Shown piece after piece: positions 1 through 5,919 of a stretch of DNA of 5,919 bases. A model generated the notes under the pieces. It made no database searches. It saw only the letters and a program-made list of their open reading frames with translations, and had not been told where the DNA came from. The translations under genes and the position numbers were made by a program. Origin of the DNA: Bacteroidota bacterium (GTDB lineage Bacteria; Bacteroidota; Bacteroidia; Cytophagales; Cyclobacteriaceae); contig JAEZDW010000077.1 of assembly GCA_023417955.1 (NCBI GenBank), positions 1-5,919 of the forward strand, given 5' to 3'. Position 1 is the first letter of the stretch. Each line of letters starts with the position of its first letter.

Positions 1-67
1 TCTGCATTAGTGTTGGAACGTTTATACAATGCTAAAATACATCGGAAACCTAAACACCCGACAGGAT

Positions 68-1438
68 CTATTCCGTTATCCAGTGAAACCGTGCCTTCAT
101 CAATCGAAAGTCATCGATATCAAAAGGTCGTCTTTTTGCAGTGATGAAAACAGAATCGCCGTTAACTCTTCCCTTCAAGAAGAGCGTCGTGGAATCGGTA
201 AGCACAAACTGAAAGCGGCTTTTTATTTGTCTTGTGACGAGAATAGAATCCATTTCCATGTACGTGCTTTCGCTTAAACCCAACTCATTGTAAACCTCTT
301 GTTCATTTGCAGCCAGCTCGAGTCGATCTCCATAAACGTAGATTTCATTTGTACTCAGCGATACCTCCGCATAAGCAACACTATCACCCTTAAGCCGGAT
401 TCTCTCCCGTGCATCTCCAATGACCATCTCACGCCAGCGAAAGGGATGTTCATTTGACAGGGTATCTTTATTGATTACAAAGTCAACTACCTCATAAATT
501 CCCGGTATGCCCGATTGCACTCTGCTTATTTCCATCGAGTCACGCCTGTTTTTATATCCCATATAATCCTTCACCGAAAGGATAATGACGTACCCTATTA
601 TGCCAACCTTGACAACCAATCTTGCAGTATTCATCCACGGCTTCGCGAAAACCGGTGTCCGCATGACTTGCAGCGAAACGGGATGAGTAGTCAAAAAGAA
701 CCGGAATATTCTGCCCAGCTGAGGCAGCAGGAGGAACAAGGTCATCATAAACAACGCAGTTGGGTACATCTTGGCATGAACGTCGTAGCTGTAATTGACG
801 ACCATGACATTGACGAGGGTTCCCAGCGTAAGGAGCGCGCCAAGCGTTGTCGTTTTGCGAAACAACAGAAGCAACGCAGCACTTTCAGCAATCCCAATAA
901 ACACGTTATAGCTATACGAGTATCCAAAGAACGCCCATGCCAGACTCATTGGCGACAGATTCCCGACGGGTTCCGAGAGCACATAATATCCGAGGTCGGG
1001 AAACTGCATCTTAAAAAACTTCTCCAGCGCAAAAAGGAAAAGCGTAAACGCCAGGTAATACCGTATTATGACAGTAAGCCAATAATACAGCACGTCATAG
1101 TTTTCGCGTTTTCTGTCTGACACGCTCCAGATAATTGTTCCGAGAAGGCTAACGGCGCCCATAGTAAAGTAAAGCACATAAATGTAGGTTCTGTCGTTGT
1201 GCTGTGCGTCGTACGGAGATATGAGCGTATACGAGACATTAAAAACGTTTTTGCCTATCCATCCAATAGTACCGTCCAGAAATTCGGCGAGGCCTCCTTC
1301 GTAGTAGAACCATGGTAAGAAAGGATTGACGGACCAGTCGAGGAAGATGATGAACAGAATGAAGAAGATAAACGCGAAGCGAAACGAAAGCTTCTTTGAG
1401 ATGCTCCAGGTTAAGACCTCAGGCGACACCTTTACCAT
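68..1438 (-). CDS. DoxX-like polytopic membrane protein with soluble C-terminal domain
   Basis: About 456 residues. The N-terminal two thirds are hydrophobic, with probable membrane segments near residues 20-35, 88-105, 118-140, 165-195, 197-215, 225-242 and 275-290, counted from the chosen start. The last 160 residues are soluble, strand-rich and end in RFHWITE. In my knowledge of Bacteroidota DoxX-like proteins, a closing F-H-W-I-N-E type motif is common, which supports the family call and suggests the 3' end is intact. DoxX-like proteins are four-helix or larger inner-membrane proteins, some tied to quinone- or thiol-linked redox chemistry. The reaction here is unknown and no catalytic residues are evident. 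I chose the ATG at 1438. An in-frame TTG nine bases further out (1447) would add three residues. Neither start has a good Shine-Dalgarno sequence, as is usual in this phylum. The gene begins 135 bases after the DUF695-RraB stop and has its own promoter candidate, so it is probably transcribed alone. Confidence 0.8.
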   Translation of the reverse strand: MVKVSPEVLTWSISKKLSFRFAFIFFILFIIFLDWSVNPFLPWFYYEGGLAEFLDGTIGWIGKNVFNVSYTLISPYDAQHNDRTYIYVLYFTMGAVSLLGTIIWSVSDRKRENYDVLYYWLTVIIRYYLAFTLFLFALEKFFKMQFPDLGYYVLSEPVGNLSPMSLAWAFFGYSYSYNVFIGIAESAALLLLFRKTTTLGALLTLGTLVNVMVVNYSYDVHAKMYPTALFMMTLFLLLPQLGRIFRFFLTTHPVSLQVMRTPVFAKPWMNTARLVVKVGIIGYVIILSVKDYMGYKNRRDSMEISRVQSGIPGIYEVVDFVINKDTLSNEHPFRWREMVIGDARERIRLKGDSVAYAEVSLSTNEIYVYGDRLELAANEQEVYNELGLSESTYMEMDSILVTRQIKSRFQFVLTDSTTLFLKGRVNGDSVFITAKRRPFDIDDFRLMKARFHWITE

Positions 1439-1503
1439 AAAATTCAACTTCGTGTTTCATTTGGGCTTTCTTCGGTTGCAGCGGACAAAGTCCTTCCAAT
1501 TTA

Positions 1504-1536
1504 CAAATTTATTCCAAGATACAGCGCTTCAGGAAA
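1504..1536 (-). promoter_or_regulatory. Candidate Bacteroidota promoter for the DoxX-like gene
   Basis: On the minus strand a perfect TAnnTTTG -7 element (TAAATTTG, 1511-1504) is preceded, after 21 bases, by TTTC (1536-1533), one mismatch from the TTTG -33 element of Bacteroidota sigma-ABfr promoters. It lies in the gap between the DUF695-RraB stop (1574) and the start at 1438, implying a leader of about 60 bases. Motif and spacing are seen directly; promoter activity is inferred. Confidence 0.4.
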
Positions 1537-1573
1537 CGAAGGCAGCCATGTTCCAGGTCAGGTCGAAAAGCCC

Positions 1574-2332
1574 TTATTCCAACTCCACATACGTTCCCCA
1601 CCCATCGTAGTCACCATCCAGTTCTTTGGCTAATTCCCAAAGGTAATGCACAAAACCTTCGATGTGCTCATAGTCAACCTTGTCTACACGCGATATTTGG
1701 AGGGCATACATCAGCCCGTCTCCGCGATCCGATATGCTCGCATGTTCGATCGTAAACCCTTTCTCTTTTACTTTTTCGATATACTGCTCACGCCCCTCAG
1801 GCGACCGGAAGAAAATCCAATGGTCTACTCCCCTGGGGCGGGATAGATCGTCTCCAATTCCCTCAAGGTTTTCGATAACCTTTTTATTCATGAAGCTTCG
1901 AAATTCGCCAGCGTTGGGATACAGATCCTCGAAAAAGCGTTGCCAATCCTTGTCCTCACCCAGAATGTAATCGTAGTTGTAACCTGGAAAAGCGACCATC
2001 GACTCGGAAATTGTCTTGTCGATTAGCAACGTGCCCGCTGTGTAGAAGTAAAAGTCCAGGAGACCATCGGCGACTACGCGCCCCGCATAAATGGCGCTAT
2101 GATTTCTCTTCAAGGATTCGACCAGAGCCGCTTCGACATTAAGAATCGCCACATACTCACGCTCTGTGGGGAGGCCATCTTCACCCTCCTCATTCAAATC
2201 CAACGACACGCAGAGAAAGTTTGGCATGGTACTGACGGGTGCAACTGGACCGAGTCCAAGATCTACATAAAAGTCAGCCGGCTTATCATCCATCTTGCCG
2301 GAATAGGAAATCCAATTTTCTTTGTGATCCAT
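1574..2332 (-). CDS. DUF695 / RraB (RNase E regulator-like) two-domain protein
   Basis: 252 residues, no signal peptide or membrane segment, acidic, so cytoplasmic. Residues about 5-135 resemble DUF695: a W-x-x-Y start, a D-L-G-L strand, then a helix and a F-Y-F-Y-T core strand near 94-98. Residues about 145-248 resemble RraB: G-V-D-H-W-I-F-F near 168, a helix with K-G-F-T-I (191-195), an alternating strand near 207-214, and a closing D-Y-D-G-W-G-T-Y (241-248). That last motif closely matches the Y-D-G-W-G-T-Y I recall from E. coli RraB, which binds RNase E and modulates mRNA decay. A direct role in RNA decay here is inference from one domain, and DUF695 has no known function. The ATG at 2332 is the first in-frame start with full N-terminal similarity; an ATG at 2339 is out of frame. 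The protein ends four residues after the RraB motif, so it is complete. It stands alone between 167- and 135-base gaps. Confidence 0.85.
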   Translation of the reverse strand: MDHKENWISYSGKMDDKPADFYVDLGLGPVAPVSTMPNFLCVSLDLNEEGEDGLPTEREYVAILNVEAALVESLKRNHSAIYAGRVVADGLLDFYFYTAGTLLIDKTISESMVAFPGYNYDYILGEDKDWQRFFEDLYPNAGEFRSFMNKKVIENLEGIGDDLSRPRGVDHWIFFRSPEGREQYIEKVKEKGFTIEHASISDRGDGLMYALQISRVDKVDYEHIEGFVHYLWELAKELDGDYDGWGTYVELE

Positions 2333-2405
2333 AAACCATAGTTTTAATAACCAACAACGTTGCGCTCAAAAGCGGAGCACACTTCTAAGATCAATAATTA
2401 ACGAT

Positions 2406-2455
2406 ACCTGACAGAGTTTAATCGATCATACTTTGCCGATTCGAAACTGTCTGGT
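2406..2455. repeat. 50-base imperfect palindrome in an intergenic gap
   Basis: Two 19-base arms flank a 12-base loop. The paired blocks are ACC/GGT (2406-2408 with 2453-2455), GACAG/CTGTC (2410-2414 with 2447-2451), TTT/AAA (2417-2419 with 2444-2446) and AATCG/CGATT (2420-2424 with 2437-2441). One T-T mismatch and two offset two-base bulges interrupt it. It lies 45 bases past the stop of the DUF1579-like gene and 74 bases before the DUF695-RraB start. It could be a factor-dependent or weak terminator, an mRNA-stabilising 3' hairpin or an operator. No T-run follows on the minus strand, so a classic intrinsic terminator is unlikely. The pairing was worked out by hand; its function is unknown. 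Confidence 0.4.
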
Positions 2456-2499
2456 TCATCGAGGCCAACTGACAAAACGATCAAAGAATCGATGCGTAA

Positions 2500-3027
2500 T
2501 CATTTCGGATGCGCAAATCCTGCAAAGAAAGAGACCCATTGATTTGCTTTCTCATCCATTCTAAAGAATTCTTTCTTAATCGTTCCGTCTGATTGCTTTG
2601 TACAGACTCCGCGAATGCGGGAACTCGCAGATCCATTTGTGGGATACATGGTGCCTTCAAGCACCATCGCTCCATTCTCGTTCAGGCTTCCGGAATAGTC
2701 GATATGAAATCGCGAGCTTACCCAAACCTGTCGCCACAATCCCGTTGCCGGATCAACGAAACTGATACCGCGCCCGGTAACGCCCGAGAGCTCATTCCAC
2801 TCTTCAACAATGGCACATCCTTCACCCTGGTTCGTAATAGTCTGGTCAGCCACCTTCCGGCCATCGGGAGTCCGGTATTCCCAATTTCCCACTATAAAGT
2901 CAAAGTCGCGGTACGGTTTGTCGTGTCCGCTACATTTCGCACTCGACTCGTTTGTCTGAGCGTGCAAAGGCAGAAGCAAGCATGCTATAGAAAGCGTGAA
3001 GAGTGCAGTAAGGCTATTTTGTTTCAT
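2500..3027 (-). CDS. Secreted DUF1579-like protein
   Basis: 175 residues. A clear type I signal peptide spans residues 1-24: M-K-Q-N, a hydrophobic core, then H-A-Q before the predicted cut. The mature part has the usual DUF1579 opening, R-D-F-D-F-I-V-G-N-W-E (about 40-50). A Q-G-E-G-C-A-I-V-E-E-W stretch follows (67-77), then V-D-P-A-T-G-L-W-R-Q-V-W (91-102) and a run of strands ending F-F-A-G-F-A-H-P-K. This layout is the lipocalin-like small barrel of the family. Its ligand is unknown, and I see no catalytic residues. The length is normal for the family, and both ends look intact. C16 in the signal core resembles a lipobox (S-I-A-C), but the hydrophobic stretch continues beyond it, so export to the periplasm or outside seems likelier than lipidation. 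The start is 76 bases after the receptor stop. It could be read through from the receptor operon, but a promoter candidate suggests its own transcript. Confidence 0.8.
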   Translation of the reverse strand: MKQNSLTALFTLSIACLLLPLHAQTNESSAKCSGHDKPYRDFDFIVGNWEYRTPDGRKVADQTITNQGEGCAIVEEWNELSGVTGRGISFVDPATGLWRQVWVSSRFHIDYSGSLNENGAMVLEGTMYPTNGSASSRIRGVCTKQSDGTIKKEFFRMDEKANQWVSFFAGFAHPK

Positions 3028-3075
3028 AAGAGAAATTTAGGTAAAAAGACGATCCGACTTCAGCATTGTTACATT

Positions 3076-3108
3076 CAATTGTACCCATTACCTGTTTCTA
3101 CACTCAAA
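3076..3108 (-). promoter_or_regulatory. Candidate promoter for the DUF1579-like gene
   Basis: On the minus strand TTTG (3108-3105) is followed after 21 bases by TACAATTG (3083-3076), one mismatch from TAnnTTTG. The spacing matches the Bacteroidota consensus. The -33 element overlaps the receptor stop codon (3106-3104), and the expected transcript start gives a leader of about 40 bases before the ATG at 3027. This is inferred from the motif only. Confidence 0.28.
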
Positions 3109-5770
3109 AGCGAAACTCCGCACTCAGTAATACAAATCTCGGCAAAAGCCGATATGTGGTGGTTGTTGAACCCAGGTCGTTGACTGAAACACTTCGAAAG
3201 GTATCTACATCGGCAAGGTTACGGCCATCAATTCCAATAACAAGCTTGTTCTCTATGACCTTGTACCGGACACGCGTATCGACAAAATAAAATGTATTGT
3301 GCAACTGACGTCGACCGGTATAATAACGTTCACACGTGATGTGGATGTCGAACCGGTTCTTTACAAGCGACAGGTCCAGGAAGCTGACATTTTTTAAAAA
3401 TGTGCTTACCTGACCTGCCTTTACTTCGGAGATGCTCCATCGGCTGCCTGCGTGGTAATTAAAACCCTTCAAGAATACTGAACGCATTTCGAAGCCAATG
3501 TTGTAATTTTGCGACACTATATCGCGCAATGCTGAATCATTAACCTTATTCTGAAATGCAAAGCCTGTGTATCCCAGATCAAGTTTCAAGTTCGTTGCAA
3601 TGGCTGGATAATAATAGTCCAGCCTGGAGTTGACAATTACAAACTTCCTGCCTTTGGCCATTATTTTCTCCGACTGCATGAAGTTTTGTTCCACGAAGGA
3701 ATGTGTGGAAAAATAGTCGTGGCTATTGCTGGCGCGGATCATTGTACTGACGAAAAACCGGTCTGTCCAGTTTCCAAACTCATGGCTTAGGAAGATATCG
3801 GATGACCGTAACTGATTAAGGTTTCCCGTTCCACGTTCGAAGGAACGAAATCCTGTGAGCACATAGTCACCGAACAAATCCCTTATGCTGGAACTATTGT
3901 TATTGAATGAGTATGAGGATTTGAGCCTGTTCTTTTCGTTCACCCTCCACTCCAAACCAATCCCCGGATTCACGAAGAAAACGTGTTCCGACACGTCCGT
4001 GTTCGTGTGCCTGAGGTGATTGAAACGTTGAACCAGGTCTACCATTCCAATGAAGGTGACGTCTTTTACTTTCAGGTGATATTTCCCTTTGGCATATACG
4101 TCGGAGACGCGGTACCCGAGATTGTTGGAATAGCCGGGCGGTAAAGCAAGGACGCACTCATCACGAAGCAACTGCAATTCAGTTTCGAGTTTGTCATTCC
4201 GAAACTGCGCCCCTCCCTGTAGCTCTAACAGATGCCCTTTTTTGCTTCGGTCCAACACACGAGCATTAATCCCTCCGTAGTACATTTGATGGCGGCTTGC
4301 CTGTCGCAGGGAATCAACACCGACCGATTCAGGGAACAGTTCCTTAAAGAAAAACCTATTCACCGAATAATCCTGCGGCGCGCCCTCATATGTAAAATGC
4401 CCTGTAAGCAGCAAGACCCTGCGTTCAGAGAGTTTGCTCGTGAGCTGTACGTCCTGATCAAAAAGGTCTGCCCTGTGTTCTAGCTGCTCGCGAGTTGGAT
4501 CGCCGTTGAATGAGAGACTCGAACCATCTGAAAAATCTCCAATGCTTATCTTCGTGTTGGTTTCCAGGGTTTTGTTTCCCGAAATGCGATAGGTTGCATT
4601 AACTTTTCCCAGGCTGATCGTTTTTTTATTGTTCAATCTGTATTGTTCAGCGTTCGTAAACTGGACGTCACCAAACCTCACTTCGTCTCGGGTGTATCTC
4701 CCAAAACTGATTTCATCCCTGTTCAAAAAACCAATGGTTCTAACCTTCAGCTTTTCGCCCACCGTGAATATGGAGTGCAAGGAAACCAGTCCCGCCTTGT
4801 TAAAGTTAGTTTTGTCACGGTCGAAGTCGCTGACATCAGGTTCAAGTCCCAGTAATCGGACTGCGCCTTCATTCGGTCCCGACCCAGCCAATCCATTGAG
4901 TTGTACCGGGCGAACGATGTGTTCTATGCCACCAACGGCGTCGTGTCCGGTGTTGTTGAGGTTACCGAGGAAGTAAGACTTACGCTTCTTGCCAAAATTC
5001 ATCAGATTGTTATTGCCTTCTCTGAACCCTGAATTTCCCACCCCAACTTTGGCGTCACCAAACCAAATGCTTTTAAACTCCTCCGCGGTTTTCAAATTCA
5101 GGGCAACTTTCCCTCCTTCTTCGATACCTTTCAGCAAATGGTTTTCCGAGAAATTCCTAAGCACTTCAACTTCTTCAATGGGATACGCCGGCATGTTTTT
5201 CGAGAGTACTCTGTATCCTTTTTCAAAAAGGTCGTCACCATCAACCATCAGTTTCTCTATTTCCTGATTGCCGATCTTTATGGTGCCGTCACTGTCGACG
5301 TTGACGCCGGGAATTTTGTTCAACAAGTCCTCAACGTTTGCTTCGTCACCATTGGTGAAGTATTCCGTCCTGAACGTGACGGTGTCCCTGGTTACCGTAA
5401 TCGATTTATCGTGAACGATTACCTCATCCAGAATTACTGACTTTTCGGAAAGGATAATATCCGGCATGTCAATCACCTCACTCCTGTCGAGTGCAACTGG
5501 TACCACTCTGTTTTTAAATCCAAGATGACTGAATTTCAGGCAGGCTGAATCAATTGCGTCGTCGAGAAGGACTTTATAGCGGCCACTTTTGTCGGTAAAG
5601 GCGAAGTTGATTACGGATGAGTCACGCACATCTAACAAGACAACGCTTACCTGGTGAAGCCCTGCATGGGTTTGGTTATACACCGTACCCTGAACGAAGC
5701 GTTGTGCCATGCAATTCACCTCACAAAAGAGGAGCAACGAAATTACGCTGACACATAACCTACTCTTCAT
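3104..5770 (-). CDS. TonB-dependent-receptor-like outer membrane beta-barrel protein
   Basis: 888 residues. A signal peptide covers residues 1-23 (cut after M-A-Q). Residues about 25-107 form a carboxypeptidase-regulatory-like Ig fold (V-Q-G-T-V near 26, F-T-D-K-S-G-R-Y near 58, L-K-F-S-H-L-G-F near 78). Residues about 125-227 are the plug: V-E-D-L-L-N-K-I-P-G-V near 146, then D-S-D-G-T-I-K-I-G and V-D-G-D-D-L-F near 159-182. From about 230 to the end, alternating strands build the barrel, which closes with L-L-S-A-E-F-R-F and its terminal aromatic. Such receptors import a bound ligand using TonB-ExbBD energy; the ligand cannot be read here. No SusD-like gene is visible nearby, so a SusC glycan role is not supported. 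I saw no clear TonB box. The barrel resembles the Bacteroidota subgroup often encoded beside GLPGLI proteins. Its ATG lies inside the end of the upstream gene (11-base overlap), so translation is probably coupled. Confidence 0.88.
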   Translation of the reverse strand: MKSRLCVSVISLLLFCEVNCMAQRFVQGTVYNQTHAGLHQVSVVLLDVRDSSVINFAFTDKSGRYKVLLDDAIDSACLKFSHLGFKNRVVPVALDRSEVIDMPDIILSEKSVILDEVIVHDKSITVTRDTVTFRTEYFTNGDEANVEDLLNKIPGVNVDSDGTIKIGNQEIEKLMVDGDDLFEKGYRVLSKNMPAYPIEEVEVLRNFSENHLLKGIEEGGKVALNLKTAEEFKSIWFGDAKVGVGNSGFREGNNNLMNFGKKRKSYFLGNLNNTGHDAVGGIEHIVRPVQLNGLAGSGPNEGAVRLLGLEPDVSDFDRDKTNFNKAGLVSLHSIFTVGEKLKVRTIGFLNRDEISFGRYTRDEVRFGDVQFTNAEQYRLNNKKTISLGKVNATYRISGNKTLETNTKISIGDFSDGSSLSFNGDPTREQLEHRADLFDQDVQLTSKLSERRVLLLTGHFTYEGAPQDYSVNRFFFKELFPESVGVDSLRQASRHQMYYGGINARVLDRSKKGHLLELQGGAQFRNDKLETELQLLRDECVLALPPGYSNNLGYRVSDVYAKGKYHLKVKDVTFIGMVDLVQRFNHLRHTNTDVSEHVFFVNPGIGLEWRVNEKNRLKSSYSFNNNSSSIRDLFGDYVLTGFRSFERGTGNLNQLRSSDIFLSHEFGNWTDRFFVSTMIRASNSHDYFSTHSFVEQNFMQSEKIMAKGRKFVIVNSRLDYYYPAIATNLKLDLGYTGFAFQNKVNDSALRDIVSQNYNIGFEMRSVFLKGFNYHAGSRWSISEVKAGQVSTFLKNVSFLDLSLVKNRFDIHITCERYYTGRRQLHNTFYFVDTRVRYKVIENKLVIGIDGRNLADVDTFRSVSVNDLGSTTTTYRLLPRFVLLSAEFRF

Positions 5771-5919
5771 ATTCGAGTTCGATCTCTCGGACAGTGGGAT
5801 TATTAAATTCGAGTCTGGCTCCCCGGGGGAGTTTCGCCAGGAATAGTCGCTTCACTTCATTAACGAAATCCGCCTCAATCTCCCGGCGCCTGGCCAGCGA
5901 TATTCGCTCAGCTTCAGGT
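5760..5919 (-). CDS. C-terminal fragment of upstream gene, possibly GLPGLI family
   Basis: Only the last 52 codons are in the window; the start lies beyond 5919. The frame is open from the edge to a TAG at 5762-5760. It encodes a charged Arg/Glu-rich helical stretch (S-L-A-R-R-R-E-I-E-A-D-F), then V-K-R-L-F-L-A-K-L-P-R-G and an ending of LEFNNPTVREIELEYEE. The TAG lies inside the receptor's first codons (the ATG at 5770), an 11-base overlap typical of a coupled operon pair. Bacteroidota receptors of this kind are often preceded or followed by GLPGLI proteins, which are secreted periplasmic proteins of unknown function, some with similar charged tails. The diagnostic G-L-P-G-L-I motif would be upstream of the window, so the family name is a context-based guess; the reading frame is firm. 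Confidence 0.7.
   Translation of the reverse strand, partial: PEAERISLARRREIEADFVNEVKRLFLAKLPRGARLEFNNPTVREIELEYEE

Noticed and set aside
1..67. Gene or terminator beyond the DoxX-like stop
   Set aside because: The only minus-strand ATG here opens a seven-codon frame including its stop. The TCGG/CCGA pairing is too short and widely spaced to support a terminator.
515..1120. 201-codon open frame on the plus strand
   Set aside because: It lies fully antisense to the membrane helices of the DoxX-like gene. Its product is rich in His, Gln and Arg with no recognisable domain, as expected from a shadow frame.
2481..2675. 64-codon frame on the minus strand extending past the DUF1579-like stop
   Set aside because: I considered a frameshifted C-terminus, but the DUF1579-like frame ends at a normal length and this product resembles no family.
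3028..3103. Intrinsic terminator after the receptor
   Set aside because: A run of five T on the minus strand (3046-3042) invites this reading, but no convincing GC-rich stem precedes it.
2593..3183. 196-codon open frame on the plus strand
   Set aside because: It is antisense to the DUF1579-like gene, whose signal peptide and domain are clear, and runs into the receptor's 3' end. The product has no family features.
5701..5770. Lipoprotein signal in the receptor (C16 and C20)
   Set aside because: The residues before each cysteine (L-L-F and E-V-N) do not fit a lipobox, and M-A-Q gives a good type I site.

Overview
The window reads as chromosomal DNA of a Bacteroidota bacterium, probably a free-living Cytophagales or Chitinophagales type. 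The signs are a long outer-membrane receptor with an N-terminal carboxypeptidase-regulatory-like domain, a DoxX-like membrane protein ending in the phylum-typical FHWITE tail, promoter-like TAnnTTTG / TTTG elements, and weak or absent Shine-Dalgarno sequences. The phylum call rests on family knowledge; I could not run a search.

All real genes lie on the minus strand, so transcription runs from high to low coordinates. From upstream to downstream they are: (1) 5919-5760, the last 52 codons of a gene that starts outside the window, tentatively a GLPGLI-type periplasmic protein; (2) 5770-3104, an 888-residue TonB-dependent-receptor-like protein whose start overlaps the previous stop by 11 bases; (3) 3027-2500, a secreted 175-residue DUF1579-like protein; (4) 2332-1574, a 252-residue cytoplasmic protein joining a DUF695 domain to an RraB (RNase E regulator) domain; (5) 1438-68, a roughly 456-residue polytopic DoxX-like membrane protein with a soluble C-terminal domain. 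Positions 1-67 hold no supported gene.

Genes 1 and 2 clearly form one translationally coupled unit. They probably act together at the envelope, with the barrel in the outer membrane and its partner in the periplasm. The other three genes are separated by gaps of 76, 167 and 135 bases, and two of these gaps hold plausible Bacteroidota promoters. They look like independent single genes with unrelated roles rather than one pathway. The 167-base gap at 2333-2499 contains a 50-base imperfect palindrome.

I see no mobile element, CRISPR array, RNA gene or obvious new multi-gene system. The points most worth a second look are the coupled receptor/partner pair, the DUF695-RraB fusion, the two-part DoxX-like protein and the palindrome.
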